Shown here in pieces: positions 33,627-43,616 of a DNA stretch of 64,000 nucleotides. Origin of the DNA: UBA11663 sp049616325 (GTDB taxonomy: Bacteria; Bacteroidota; Bacteroidia; Flavobacteriales_D; Sanyastnellaceae); contig JBMZHG010000002.1 of the NCBI GenBank assembly GCA_049616325.1, positions 62,001 through 126,000 on the forward strand, written 5' to 3'. The notes under the pieces were generated by a model, which was not told the DNA's origin, ran no database searches, and worked only from the letters and a program-made list of their open reading frames with translations. Within the stretch, counting starts at the first letter, position 1. Each line of letters starts with the position of its first letter. A program made the translations under genes and the position numbers.

Positions 33627-36443
33627 TCAGTGGGCTTCGAGCCAGGTTTGGCCTTCGCTCACCTCCACTTCCAAGGGGACTTCGAGCTTGACAGCACGCT
33701 CCATGCACCGGACCAAAAGGGCCTTGACGTCGTCCACTTCCGAGGCCGCAGCGTCCACCACCAATTCGTCGTGAACCTGCATGATCAGGCGGCTTTCCAT
33801 GCCTTGCATCTCTCGGAAGACATCGATCATGGCCACCTTGATGATGTCCGCGGCTGAACCTTGAATGGGGGTGTTGACGGCGTTGCGTTCCGCGAAGGCG
33901 CGAACCACGGCGTTGTTGCTGTGGATGTCTGGCAGCGGCCTGCGTCGTCCGAGAAGGGTAGTGGCCTGTCCCGCCTCGCGGGCTTTGGCGACGCATTCTT
34001 GGGTGAACGCTTCGAGGCCGGCAAACTGGGCATGGTAGGCGTCGATGATGCTCTTGGCTTCCTTGCGCGAAATGCCCAAGTTTTCCGCCAACCCAAACGC
34101 GCCTTGGCCGTAGAGAATTCCAAAGTTGACGGCCTTGGCCTGGCTACGTTGTTCGCGTGTTACCGCGTCCAACGCCACCCCAAACACCTTGGCCGCCGTC
34201 GCCGCGTGAATGTCTTCGCCGTTCTGGAACGCCTCTATCAGCCCTTGTTCCCCGCTCATCGCCGCAGCGATCCGCAGCTCGACTTGGCTGTAGTCGGCAG
34301 CGACCAACACCCTGTCAAGTCCGCTCGGCACGAAGGCCTTCCGGATTTCACGTCCTTGCTCGGTTCGAATCGGAATGTTCTGGAGGTTGGGGTCCTTGCT
34401 GCTCAACCGGCCTGTCGCCGCCACAACTTGCATGTACGTCGTGTGCACGCGGCCCGTTTCGGGATGAATCAACGTCGGGAGCGGCTCCACGTAGGTGGAG
34501 CGAAGCTTTTTCAACTTCCTGTATTCCAACACTTTGGATACAATGGGGTGGGCGTCGTGAAGTTTGCTGAGGACGGCTTCGCTGGTCGGGTATTGACCGG
34601 TTTTGGTCTTTTTCACCTTGGCGGGAATGGCCAAATGCTCGAAAAGAACGTCGCCCAACTGCTTGGGGGAATCCACGTTGAATGGGACGCCGGCGTGCTC
34701 TTGGATGGAGCGTTGCAGCGCGTCGAGCTGGGAGGCCAATTCGGTGCTGAAGCGTGCCAGGTGAGCGGTGTCGAGCGCCACGCCTTGAAGCTCCATGTGC
34801 ATCAGGACCTTCAAGAGCGGCATTTCCACGTCGCGGAACAACGACATCAGCCCTTCGGATTCCAATTTGGGCAGCAACAAGTTGGCCAATCGAAGCGTGA
34901 CGTCGGCGTCTTCGCACGCGTAGTTGACGACGTCGGCGGGGGCGAGGTCGGCCATGGATTTTTGGCCCTTGCCTTTCTTCCCGATCAGGTCGGAAATCGG
35001 AATGCACTGGTAGTCTAAAAACGCCTGCGCCAAGGCGTCCATTCCGTGGGGTTGGTCGGGCTCAAGCAGGTAATGCGCCACCATCGTGTCTTCGAGCGTG
35101 GCCTGGGAGAGGTCTACGCCATGCCGAGCCATGATTTTGCCGTCGTACTTGAGGTTTTGGCCTACAATCACCACGTCCGGATTTTCCAACAAGGGTTGAA
35201 ACAACGCTCTGACCTCAGGCCACGATTCAGCCTGCACAGGAACGTAGCTTCCCGTCCCTTCCTCGGAACTGAACGACATCCCCACCAGGGAGGCCTCCAT
35301 GGCGTTCAGTCCAGAAGTCTCGGTGTCAAAGGCGAACCGGCCTGCAGCGCGCAGAGCGTCTACAAGAGACGTCATGGATTCGAGTGTGTCGACCAAGGAG
35401 TAACTCACCTTGGATTCGTCAAGCGAGCCCAACGTTGACACCGAGGGCGCCACGTCCAGCGCGGCGTCAAACATGCTCAGTTGGCCGTCGGGATCGTTTC
35501 CGCCAGAGGAAGGAGCAGGGACAGGTGCTGCTGCTTCGAGTCGTGCAGTGGCCGCTGCTTCCCCAAGGATTCGGCGAGCAAGGGTTCGGAACTCCAGTTC
35601 TTCAAGGACGGGGGCCAACTTTGCGGGGTCGGGCTGTTCGAGCACCATGGCGTCGAGGTCTTCTTCGAAATCAATGTCCACCACAATCGTGGCCAACTGC
35701 CGGCTCAAAAAGGCGAGCTCGCGGTTTTCCTCCACCTTTTCCTTCATCTTTCCCTTCAGCTCGTGAACGTGGTCGTACAACCCTTCCATGGAACCGTAGG
35801 CTTGAAGAAACTTGATGGCGGTCTTTTCGCCGACCCCCGGCACCCCGGGAATGTTGTCGGCCGAGTCGCCCATCAGACCGAGCAAATCGATGACCTGCTT
35901 GGGGTTTTCCAGGCCGTAGCGCTCGCGGACTTCCGTAGGCCCCCAAACGGTGGCCGGGTTGCCTCCACGACCCGGTCGGTACATTCGAATTCGGTCGGTA
36001 ACGAGCTGCGCGAAGTCCTTGTCCGGGGTCATCATGAAGACGTCGTACCCGGCCTTTTCTGCGCGTTGAGCAAGGCAACCGATGAGGTCGTCCGCTTCGT
36101 AACCCGGCGCCTGAAGGACCGGCACCCGCATGCCTTCAAGCACCTTGACAATCCACGGCACGCTGAGTTTGATGTCTTCCGGCGTTTCGTCTCTGTTGGC
36201 TTTGTAGGCTTCGAATTGTTCGTTTCTCAAAGTCGGCCCGGGAGGGTCAAAGACCACTGCGAGGTGGGTTGGCTGTTCCGTGCGGATGACCTCCAACAAG
36301 GCGTTGGTAAAGCCAAATACCGCAGACGTGTTCATGCCCTTGGTGTTGATGCGTGGGTTTTTGATGAACGCGTAGTACGCCCGAAAAATCAACGCGTACG
36401 CGTCGACCAGAAACAACTTTTTGTCGGAGGGAGGGGTGATCAT
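33627..36443 (-). CDS. polA: DNA polymerase I
   Basis: Repair and Okazaki-fragment polymerase, 938 residues with all three domains. The 5'-3' exonuclease spans about 1-290 (LFLVDAYALIFRAYYAF start, GYEADDLIGCLA). The 3'-5' proofreading domain is intact: FAFDTETSGL (Exo I), NLKYDGKI (Exo II) and YACEDADVTLRL (Exo III). The polymerase domain carries VAADYSQVELRIAA (motif A), QRSQAKAVNFGILYG (O-helix) and MQVHDELVVDA (motif C). The ATG overlaps the DUF2480 stop (ATGA), so the two genes are translationally coupled and transcribed from the promoter at 36954-36961. Confidence 0.97.
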   Translation of the reverse strand: MITPPSDKKLFLVDAYALIFRAYYAFIKNPRINTKGMNTSAVFGFTNALLEVIRTEQPTHLAVVFDPPGPTLRNEQFEAYKANRDETPEDIKLSVPWIVKVLEGMRVPVLQAPGYEADDLIGCLAQRAEKAGYDVFMMTPDKDFAQLVTDRIRMYRPGRGGNPATVWGPTEVRERYGLENPKQVIDLLGLMGDSADNIPGVPGVGEKTAIKFLQAYGSMEGLYDHVHELKGKMKEKVEENRELAFLSRQLATIVVDIDFEEDLDAMVLEQPDPAKLAPVLEELEFRTLARRILGEAAATARLEAAAPVPAPSSGGNDPDGQLSMFDAALDVAPSVSTLGSLDESKVSYSLVDTLESMTSLVDALRAAGRFAFDTETSGLNAMEASLVGMSFSSEEGTGSYVPVQAESWPEVRALFQPLLENPDVVIVGQNLKYDGKIMARHGVDLSQATLEDTMVAHYLLEPDQPHGMDALAQAFLDYQCIPISDLIGKKGKGQKSMADLAPADVVNYACEDADVTLRLANLLLPKLESEGLMSLFRDVEMPLLKVLMHMELQGVALDTAHLARFSTELASQLDALQRSIQEHAGVPFNVDSPKQLGDVLFEHLAIPAKVKKTKTGQYPTSEAVLSKLHDAHPIVSKVLEYRKLKKLRSTYVEPLPTLIHPETGRVHTTYMQVVAATGRLSSKDPNLQNIPIRTEQGREIRKAFVPSGLDRVLVAADYSQVELRIAAAMSGEQGLIEAFQNGEDIHAATAAKVFGVALDAVTREQRSQAKAVNFGILYGQGAFGLAENLGISRKEAKSIIDAYHAQFAGLEAFTQECVAKAREAGQATTLLGRRRPLPDIHSNNAVVRAFAERNAVNTPIQGSAADIIKVAMIDVFREMQGMESRLIMQVHDELVVDAAASEVDDVKALLVRCMERAVKLEVPLEVEVSEGQTWLEAH

Positions 36444-36949
36444 GGGCGTGGGTTCTTGACCAGGGGGACGGAACTGCAGGCTTCGCCAAACATCAAACTG
36501 CGAACCACAGGAGCCAACCTCGACGTGAAGGCCACGAGTGCGCCTGGCCCACCGGCGGTGGCACAGCCTTTGACGATGACACGTTCACCCCGGTACGCTT
36601 CCAAATTCAAGGCGTCAACGGCCATACGCCACCTCATCGCCTCGGCTTCTTCTCGGCTTCCTTGAAGGGGATGCGCTCCGGCGGCCGCGAGTTTGGCCGC
36701 GACCAACATCCACGCCCAGTCGGGCAAAATGGCGTCCACCGAGCATCCCAAGGCGGCAACGTGCCCGGCCAATTCCGAGGCGTCCCAGGCGTCCACAGCT
36801 TCTCGAAAGGTTCGTTCGCGAAGAATTGCGCCCTCCGACAGCCATGCTGCAAGGTCCACTTCGCTTGCCGGAGGAGGCGACAACAACGAGGCCAAATCCA
36901 ATTGAATCAGCCCGCTTTCTTGAACGCGGTTGACCAGGGGTTCTTCCAT
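36440..36949 (-). CDS. DUF2480 family protein
   Basis: A 169-residue protein recognised as DUF2480 from EEPLVNRVQESGLIQLDL at the start, WLSEGAILRERTFREAV, and the hallmark HVAALGCSVDAILPDWAWMLVAAKL. The family is restricted to Bacteroidota, has no known activity, and has no signal peptide. It precedes and overlaps polA. The ATG is fixed by the conserved N-terminus and by a TAGTTTCG element four bases upstream. Confidence 0.88.
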   Translation of the reverse strand: MEEPLVNRVQESGLIQLDLASLLSPPPASEVDLAAWLSEGAILRERTFREAVDAWDASELAGHVAALGCSVDAILPDWAWMLVAAKLAAAGAHPLQGSREEAEAMRWRMAVDALNLEAYRGERVIVKGCATAGGPGALVAFTSRLAPVVRSLMFGEACSSVPLVKNPRP

Positions 36950-36953
36950 TCTC

Positions 36954-36984
36954 CGAAACTACGTCACGGGGAAGGGGTGCCCAA
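36954..36984 (-). promoter_or_regulatory. Complete Bacteroidota promoter, DUF2480-polA
   Basis: On the minus strand, TTG (36984 to 36982), exactly 20 bases, then TAGTTTCG (36961 to 36954), GAGA, and the ATG of the DUF2480 gene. Both promoter parts have the family spacing, and the start codon is four bases beyond the element. Confidence 0.75.
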
Positions 36985-36992
36985 GGCTCGAC

Positions 36993-38945
36993 TTAGGCAA
37001 TTCGCATGCCCGAGTCGGCGCTCTGTGCACCGCGGGCTTCGCACATGGCTACCGCCTTTTCCACGATGGACTGAGCGTCGTAGCCGCACTCCGCGTAGAG
37101 TTGGGCTTGTGTTCCGTGTTCGATGTAGCGGTCGGGCACTCCGAGGCGAGTCACCTTCGACGCGTACCCGTGCTCCATGGCCCATTCCGTGACCGCGCTG
37201 CCCATGCCTCCTTGGACACATCCGTCTTCAACCGTGATGACGTCCTTGAAGCGGCCAAACACTTCATGCAGCAAAACCTCGTCCAGCGGCTTCACAAAGC
37301 GCATGTCGTAATGCGCGGCAGACACGCCACGTTTGTCAAGGCTCTCTGCGGCGGCAGCGACTTCCGTGCCGATGGCGCCAATGCTCAACAAAGCCACGTC
37401 GTCGCCGTTGCGGAGGCGGCGACCTCTTCCGAGTTCGATTTCTTCAAACGGCGTCTGCCAATCGACCATCGAACCGGTGCCCCGCGGGTACCGAATGACG
37501 AAGGGGCCGTCGAACTTTTGGGACGCGGTGTACATGAGGTTTCGAAGATCTTGCTCGTCCATGGGCGCACTCACGACGAGGTTGGGGATGCAACGCATGT
37601 ACGCCAAATCGTACACCCCGTGGTGCGTGGGTCCGTCTGCTCCGACCAATCCACCTCGGTCGAGGCAGAACACCACGTGCAGGTTTTGAATGGCGACGTC
37701 GTGAATCACTTGGTCGTAGGCCCGTTGCATGAAGCTGGAGTAGATGTTGCAAAACGGCACCAAACCGCGTGTGGCCATGCCGGCACTGAACGTCACCGCA
37801 TGCTGCTCGGCAATTCCTACGTCGAAGGCTCGGTCGGGCATTTCCTCCATCATGAACTTCAAGCTGCAGCCGGAAGGCATGGCGGGAGTGACACCAACAA
37901 TTCGCCGGTCTCGCTTGGCGAGTTCCACGATGCTGTGGCCGAAGACGTCTTGGAATTTGGGCGGCTTGGGCGTGCCGTCTCCCCCTTTCAAAATCTCGCC
38001 CGTCTCTTTGTTGAACAAGCCGGGAGCGTGCCACTTGGTAGGGCTTCCGGCCTCGGCGGGGGCGTAACCTGCTCCCTTCCGCGTGACCACGTGAAGCAAC
38101 TTGGGACCCGGAATGTCTTTCAAGTCTTCAAGCACCTTCGACAGGTACTCTACGTCATGGCCATCGACCGGCCCGAAGTACCGGAAATTGAGCGACTCGA
38201 ACAAGTTGCTTTGCTTGAGGACCGCGCTCTTGATGGCGTTCTCGACCTTTTGGGCGATGGCCTGGGCGTTGGGTCCAAACTTGCTGATGCGCCCCAAAAG
38301 GTCCCACACCTCGTCCTTTACCTTGTTGTAGGTGTGCGAGGTCGTGATGTCGGTAAGGTATTCCTTCAAGGCACCCACGTTGGGGTCGATCGACATGCAG
38401 TTGTCATTCAGAATCACCAACATGTTGGTGTCTTCCACGCCTCCGTGGTTCAACCCTTCAAACGCCAACCCGGCCGTCATTGCCCCGTCGCCAATCACCG
38501 CCACGTGTTGCACGTCGCGTTGGCCGTTGTGACGGCTTCCCACGGCCATGCCTAACGCCGCGCTCACGCTCGTGCTGCTGTGGCCCACCCCAAAGGTGTC
38601 GTACTCGCTCTCACTGCGCTTGGGAAACCCACTGAGGCCTTTGTGCTGTCGGTTGGTATGGAATTGGTTGCGCCGTCCAGTGAGGATTTTGTGGCCGTAG
38701 GCTTGGTGGCCTACGTCCCATACGATTTGGTCTTCAGGCGTGTTGAACGCGTAATGAAGCGCCACGGTCAACTCAACCACGCCCAAGCTCGCACCGAAGT
38801 GCCCGCCTTTTTCGGACACCACATCCACGATGAACTGGCGCAGCTCGTTGGCGACTTGCTGCAACTCCTCAGGCTTGAATTTGGCCCGAAGGTCCGCAGG
38901 ATGTTCAATCTGCGAGAGGAAAGGGCCGGCGGCGTAGGCGTCCAT
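36993..38945 (-). CDS. dxs: 1-deoxy-D-xylulose-5-phosphate synthase
   Basis: Thiamine-diphosphate enzyme that makes DXP from pyruvate and glyceraldehyde-3-phosphate, the first step of the MEP isoprenoid pathway (later step IspG at 21686-23674). The 650-residue protein has GGHFGASLGVVELTVALHY, the ThDP/Mg motif GDGAMTAGLAFEGLNH...NDN, and the transketolase-type pyrimidine domain with GIAEQHAVTFSAGMA. The ATG at 38945 is 32 bases downstream of a perfect promoter element. Confidence 0.97.
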   Translation of the reverse strand: MDAYAAGPFLSQIEHPADLRAKFKPEELQQVANELRQFIVDVVSEKGGHFGASLGVVELTVALHYAFNTPEDQIVWDVGHQAYGHKILTGRRNQFHTNRQHKGLSGFPKRSESEYDTFGVGHSSTSVSAALGMAVGSRHNGQRDVQHVAVIGDGAMTAGLAFEGLNHGGVEDTNMLVILNDNCMSIDPNVGALKEYLTDITTSHTYNKVKDEVWDLLGRISKFGPNAQAIAQKVENAIKSAVLKQSNLFESLNFRYFGPVDGHDVEYLSKVLEDLKDIPGPKLLHVVTRKGAGYAPAEAGSPTKWHAPGLFNKETGEILKGGDGTPKPPKFQDVFGHSIVELAKRDRRIVGVTPAMPSGCSLKFMMEEMPDRAFDVGIAEQHAVTFSAGMATRGLVPFCNIYSSFMQRAYDQVIHDVAIQNLHVVFCLDRGGLVGADGPTHHGVYDLAYMRCIPNLVVSAPMDEQDLRNLMYTASQKFDGPFVIRYPRGTGSMVDWQTPFEEIELGRGRRLRNGDDVALLSIGAIGTEVAAAAESLDKRGVSAAHYDMRFVKPLDEVLLHEVFGRFKDVITVEDGCVQGGMGSAVTEWAMEHGYASKVTRLGVPDRYIEHGTQAQLYAECGYDAQSIVEKAVAMCEARGAQSADSGMRIA

Positions 38946-38977
38946 GCGGTGAGATTCAAGGGGTTGAGGGGAAGTAA

Positions 38978-38985
38978 CAAATCTA
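38978..38985 (-). promoter_or_regulatory. -7 promoter element of dxs
   Basis: Minus-strand TAGATTTG, a perfect TAnnTTTG, 32 bases before the dxs ATG. A TTG lies 24 bases further upstream, slightly beyond the usual spacing. This is a promoter with a conventional leader. Confidence 0.6.
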
Positions 38986-39053
38986 ACCCCTCGAGGTTTC
39001 CTTCCGCGCCAAAAGACGCGAATTCACCCCGCTCTTGGATTCCACAAGGTCCT

Positions 39054-39746
39054 TTAGGCGAAGACTTGCTCGGCGAGGCCTTGCAGGATAAGCCTTCCGT
39101 CTTCGTTGCCCAGATCCCCGCTGCACGCGCGTTCAGGGTGAGGCATCATGCCAAACACGTTTTTGCTCGCGTTGCACACGCCCGCAATGTTCTTGAGCGC
39201 ACCGTTGGGGTTGCTCATTGCATTCACTTTTCCGGATTCGTCGCAGTACTGGAACAAGATTTGGTCGTTGTCTTCAAGGGCCTTCAACCCTTCGTCCCCA
39301 ATGAAGTAGTTGCCCTCGCCGTGCGCAATGGGGATGACCAAAGGTGTTTCTGTGTCGCAGCCGGCCGACACAGCGGCGGTCCGAGACACGGGCTTCAGGT
39401 GCACGTTGCGGCAGATGAATTTACGGCTGTCGTTGTGACGCAGCGTTCCAGGGAGAAGCCCGGCTTCGCACAAGATTTGGAACCCGTTGCACACGCCCAA
39501 CACGCGTCCTCCACCGTTGGCAAACGACACGACTTCCTCCATGATGGGCGAGAAGCGCGCAATTGCGCCGCTCCGGAGGTAGTCTCCGTAGCTGAAACCG
39601 CCAGGAAGCACAACGGCTTCAACGCCTTGCAGGTCTCTGTCTTTGTGCCAGAGCTGCACCACGTTGAAGCCGAGGTCGTGGCTCAGCGCATGGACCATGT
39701 CCATGTCGCAGTTGGAGCCGGGGAAGGTGACAACACCAATCTTCAT
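39054..39746 (-). CDS. purQ: Phosphoribosylformylglycinamidine synthase subunit I
   Basis: Glutaminase subunit of FGAM synthase in purine synthesis, 230 residues. It has the triad-type class I amidotransferase features: KIGVVTFPGSNCD start, oxyanion strand LPGGFSYGDYLRSGA, nucleophile Cys in GVCNGFQIL, and the His/Glu pair in PHPER. A separate PurQ implies separate PurL and PurS proteins encoded elsewhere. GAACTTCG, a one-mismatch promoter element, ends four bases before the ATG. Another purine gene, purD, is at 43858-45135 but is not contiguous. Confidence 0.96.
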   Translation of the reverse strand: MKIGVVTFPGSNCDMDMVHALSHDLGFNVVQLWHKDRDLQGVEAVVLPGGFSYGDYLRSGAIARFSPIMEEVVSFANGGGRVLGVCNGFQILCEAGLLPGTLRHNDSRKFICRNVHLKPVSRTAAVSAGCDTETPLVIPIAHGEGNYFIGDEGLKALEDNDQILFQYCDESGKVNAMSNPNGALKNIAGVCNASKNVFGMMPHPERACSGDLGNEDGRLILQGLAEQVFA

Positions 39747-39785
39747 GGCGCGAAGTTCGGCATTCTCACCTTCCGGTGCACGTCA

Positions 39786-42700
39786 TCAGCGCACCATTTT
39801 CCAGGTTCGGATGCTGTTGGTGGGTTCGTGAACCAAACGCAACAACACCAGCGCGGGCCATTGGTCGCCCTCGACCCAAATTTGACCGTTGGCGTCGGGT
39901 GCCACAGGGTTGCACAACTGGCGCCCCGTCAAGTCAAAGACGTGGATCTTCATGCCGTTGGCCGCGGCGCCCAGGTTCATCATCCAGCCGCTTTCCGTGG
40001 TTACGGGAGCGTGGATGTCCGTCAAGTCGCCTTCCATGACGTTGGTTACCAGGGTGCCCAACTCGTCGTTGTTGGGGTTGCTTTCGCCTTCCGTCACGAC
40101 CACCGTCTTGCGAACGGTGTGGCTGCATCGGTCGTTCCAAACGTTCAGGAACACGTCGTAGGCGCCCGCTTCTTCAAAGGTGTGCGTAGCGTGGAAATCG
40201 TAGCTCGGCGTTTCTGTGTCGCCGAAGTACCACGTTTGTCCTGCGATGTTGCCTTCAGAAGTGTTGGTGAAGGTCAACGTCATGCCGTTGGTGCCGTCCG
40301 TCAAACCGCCCATGGGTGCCACGAAATCGGCTACCACCGTGGGGGTTTCTTCTACCTCGACCCGAACGTCCTTGGTGCAACCGTTGTCGTCGGCCACCAC
40401 GGCGTAGTATTGGCCTCCGGCCAAGTTGGCCAACTCGGTACCTTGCGCGCCGTGATCCCAGGTCACCGTGACGTTTCCAACGCCGCCGTGCACGGTCAAG
40501 TCGATGGCCGCCGTGTTGACGTCACCGCACTCCATGGGCGTCGTCGTCACGTCCACCACCAAGTTGGAGGCTACTGTCAAGGTCGCTTCCACACTCTTGG
40601 CAGGACATCCGTCTTCGACGTCGTGGCTGTACGTCAACGTGTAGTCGCCGCTTGCCAATCCACCGATCTCGGCGTTGCCGTTTTCCAGGGTCATCGTCTG
40701 AATGTCCATTCCGCTGGCGTCCGCCAAAACCACGGTCCACGTCACGTCTGCCGCACCGTTCATTTGGAAGCCCGTCTCGCCCTCGCCTTCGCATCCGGGA
40801 GACATCACGGTCACATCCAGTTGAGGCGACATCGTCACTTCCACGTCGAGGCTTTCGGTGCAGCCCGCTTCGTCCGTCACGGTGACGGTGTAGGTGCCTG
40901 CTGACGCTTCCGTCAAGTTCGCACCCTGCGTGCCGTCCGACCAAGTGAAGGTCGTGTTGCCGAGGCCGCCTACCAAGGCTGCTGTGGCAGATCCCAGGGT
41001 GGCTTCGTCGCATTGCGTTTCGCTGGAGGCGGTCAACGTCATGGGCACGGGCTGAACCACGGTTGCTTCGCGCGTTTCAGGTTCGCATCCGTACTCGCCC
41101 AAGATTTGGGCTTCCACGTTGTACGTCCCTGTGGCCAAAACGTCGAAGAACGCCGGCGTTGAAACGTTGTACGCGAAGTCGACAAGGTCGCCGTTGGCGT
41201 TGCGAACGTCGAAGTTCCACAACGAGGTGTCGTCGTCAGAATTCAGCTCGATGGCTGCGTCGGTGCTGCCGTCGCAAGCGCCGTCGGTGCTGAGCATGCT
41301 CAACTCAGGAGCTTTCAAAACGTTTACCGCCATGGTGTCGGCGCAGGCAAACGCGTCGGTCACCACGAACGTGTACGTTCCGTCGTTCAACCCCGAAATC
41401 ATGGCGCCTTCGATTCCGTGAGTCCACGTGTAGACCACGGGCTCCACACCCCCTTCGGCGACAGCCACCACGGCACCGCCATCTCCGCAGTCGTGCGTGA
41501 TTTCAGCGGAAAGGTCCATTTCCAAAGGACGGATCACCGTGTGCTCCCCTGTCTGTTCGCCGCATGTCATGTTCCCGTCGTTCAGGATGGCGTAGGTGTA
41601 GGTGCCTGTGGGCAGGTTGCTGAACATCGTGGTGACGCCGTTGTCAGTCAGTGCGCCCTCGAAGCTGTTGCCCTCGGTGTCGTTCAGCGCCACGGTCCAA
41701 GGCCCGTCGCCCGTTGGAAAGACTTCGATGGCCGTTTCGCCCAGGCCTTCACAACCGGGTGAAGTCACCTCAGCTCGCGCGTTGGGCACCAAGAACAGTG
41801 TGCCTACAGCATGGTTGTGGTTGGCGGTGGAACTCAGTTCAATCGCGGCCAAGAAACCAGGTTCCAGGGGCTGAATCTCCGTTTCACCGACGGGCAAGAA
41901 CTGAAGGCATCCCCCTTCCCAATCTGATTCATTCACCGTCAAGGTGTAATTGCCGTCAACGGGGCGGTTCGCACCAACGACGACTTCAAAGCTCATCACG
42001 GGTTCACTGTCAAAGTTCATTTGCGCAATGGAGCTCCGGGTGCCGTTGCCGTCGCGCAAGTAAACGTCGCATGCACTGAAAAGTGAAGACGTGTTGATCG
42101 CATCTTCGGTTGGGTCGAAGGATGTGCTCATCCCCTCACGCAACGTCACCAGGCATTCGTCGTAGTACCCTGTGGTGTTCTCCACGGAAATGGAGATGTA
42201 TCCGTTCAATTCCACGTCGAGATTTGCAAAGGTTCCGTTGGCCAAAGTCTGGTCCGCGTTCATCTCGAAGCTGATGTCTTCGGTGGGCAAGAACTGGCAG
42301 GTGGTGTTCGGTTGCATCGTGTTTTGCATGCCGTTGGTAGACATGCTTGAAACGTAGGAGTCGTATTGCAACGTTGCGGTGTTCCAGCAGTCCAAGCTGA
42401 ATTTGCTTTCACCAAACACGTCGTCCAAATCCTGCAAGCCCACATTCCCGTTCGTCGGGTTGCCAAACAACGCCGTGAACGAATCGCCTGGGATGGAGAT
42501 TTCAATGTTGCTGTCTGGAAGGGTGCCGGCAAACGTCAGGGTGTACAATTCGGCAGGAGCCAACGCCAGGTAGACCCCTTCCCAAACGGGCAGGACGTCG
42601 TCCACGCTCGAGATGGACTGGTAGTTGTAAGCGGCATCTGCACTCCAAAAGGCAATGTTGGGAAAGCCTTCAGGGTTGTCGGCTCCCACGAACCCCACGG

Positions 42701-43514
42701 TGGGAAAATCGCCAAGCAACTCGTTCACCGTGACGCCTTCGAGCCCCACAGTGATGCGTTGTTCTACCAACGTCATGTTTCGGTTGGGGATGGCGGGCAA
42801 GGTGATTTTGCGTGTCACCAAACCGTCTACAGAGCCTCCGTTGGAGCGGAGAACTGTCGCGCGACCCGCCTCGTTTTCCGAAAGAATCAGTGTCCCTTCG
42901 GCATCAACGGCAATGGCAGAATCGTCCGCCTCAAGGTGCCCAGTGATTTCGACAGTGCCTGCCACGGTAACGTTGCTGCGGTTCTGCGCGAGCATCCGAT
43001 CGACGGTCATTTCGCCGTCCAGAGTTTGGTCTGCGCCAATGCCGTTGGCGATCAACGTCACGCCCTCCAAACTGGCCGCACCGGCAGCGATCATGTTGCC
43101 GTCAAACGTCATCGTGACGTCGTTCAGGTCAATCAACGAGCCGGAGGCACGGACCAACAACGAACCAAATTCTGCGTTCTCGACCAGCGAGACTTCGTGA
43201 TCCACAAACACGTTGTCCCCAGCGGCAGGAATGCAGCCGCAATCCCACGTGGAGGTCTCGCTCCAAATGCCTCGTTGAACGGAGTTCACGGTGGCGCGGT
43301 TGTCGCGCGCCTGCGTCAGCGCGATTTCCCATGTACTCGCGAGTTGTTCGGGTGAAATGGATGCTTCGATCTCCATGGAAAGCTGGCCTTGCTCCCAAGC
43401 ATCGACCGCCTCAGCAATCACGCTTGCAGGAGTTTGCATCATGGGGAGTTCCGTTTCCTGACCCCAAGCAAAGAGGGTCGCGAAGATGAACAGGGGGGTA
43501 AGAATTGCTCGCAT
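39786..43514 (-). CDS. Large secreted adhesin-like protein with SprB repeats, PKD domain and T9SS sorting domain
   Basis: A 1242-residue exported protein. A short signal peptide (AILTPLFIFATLFAWG) is followed by a beta-helix-type region that opens with RGIWSETSTWDCGCIPAAGDNV (G8-like, about 80-260), then several beta-sandwich segments. From about 640 to 1060 come repeats of the SprB type, each with a VYTWTHG- or TFTWSDG-like strand, a GTYTVTVTD-like strand and a conserved Cys. A PKD domain with WYFGDTETPSYDF follows, and a type A T9SS sorting domain ends the protein (MKIHVFDLTGRQL ... LVHEPTNSIRTWKM). SprB-repeat proteins act as surface adhesins in gliding relatives; adhesion is inferred here. 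Confidence 0.88.
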   Translation of the reverse strand: MRAILTPLFIFATLFAWGQETELPMMQTPASVIAEAVDAWEQGQLSMEIEASISPEQLASTWEIALTQARDNRATVNSVQRGIWSETSTWDCGCIPAAGDNVFVDHEVSLVENAEFGSLLVRASGSLIDLNDVTMTFDGNMIAAGAASLEGVTLIANGIGADQTLDGEMTVDRMLAQNRSNVTVAGTVEITGHLEADDSAIAVDAEGTLILSENEAGRATVLRSNGGSVDGLVTRKITLPAIPNRNMTLVEQRITVGLEGVTVNELLGDFPTVGFVGADNPEGFPNIAFWSADAAYNYQSISSVDDVLPVWEGVYLALAPAELYTLTFAGTLPDSNIEISIPGDSFTALFGNPTNGNVGLQDLDDVFGESKFSLDCWNTATLQYDSYVSSMSTNGMQNTMQPNTTCQFLPTEDISFEMNADQTLANGTFANLDVELNGYISISVENTTGYYDECLVTLREGMSTSFDPTEDAINTSSLFSACDVYLRDGNGTRSSIAQMNFDSEPVMSFEVVVGANRPVDGNYTLTVNESDWEGGCLQFLPVGETEIQPLEPGFLAAIELSSTANHNHAVGTLFLVPNARAEVTSPGCEGLGETAIEVFPTGDGPWTVALNDTEGNSFEGALTDNGVTTMFSNLPTGTYTYAILNDGNMTCGEQTGEHTVIRPLEMDLSAEITHDCGDGGAVVAVAEGGVEPVVYTWTHGIEGAMISGLNDGTYTFVVTDAFACADTMAVNVLKAPELSMLSTDGACDGSTDAAIELNSDDDTSLWNFDVRNANGDLVDFAYNVSTPAFFDVLATGTYNVEAQILGEYGCEPETREATVVQPVPMTLTASSETQCDEATLGSATAALVGGLGNTTFTWSDGTQGANLTEASAGTYTVTVTDEAGCTESLDVEVTMSPQLDVTVMSPGCEGEGETGFQMNGAADVTWTVVLADASGMDIQTMTLENGNAEIGGLASGDYTLTYSHDVEDGCPAKSVEATLTVASNLVVDVTTTPMECGDVNTAAIDLTVHGGVGNVTVTWDHGAQGTELANLAGGQYYAVVADDNGCTKDVRVEVEETPTVVADFVAPMGGLTDGTNGMTLTFTNTSEGNIAGQTWYFGDTETPSYDFHATHTFEEAGAYDVFLNVWNDRCSHTVRKTVVVTEGESNPNNDELGTLVTNVMEGDLTDIHAPVTTESGWMMNLGAAANGMKIHVFDLTGRQLCNPVAPDANGQIWVEGDQWPALVLLRLVHEPTNSIRTWKMVR

Positions 43515-43589
43515 GGCAAAAATCTGATAGGGTTCGACTTCGCGTTACGAGGGCGGCTTGAAAAAGGTTTCAAATCAAAAGGGGTTGCG

Positions 43590-43597
43590 TACTTTTG
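43590..43597 (+). promoter_or_regulatory. -7 promoter element of the small membrane protein gene
   Basis: TACTTTTG, a perfect TAnnTTTG, ends 19 bases before the ATG at 43617. This predicts a short leader of about 15 bases. Confidence 0.6.
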
Positions 43598-43616
43598 TCG
43601 CGCAAGTACCAAGGAC

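Noticed and set aside
39786..43514. Repeated segments in the large secreted protein gene, considered as a mobile or recombinational repeat array
   Set aside because: The repeats are diverged SprB-type protein repeats at the amino-acid level, not near-identical DNA copies.
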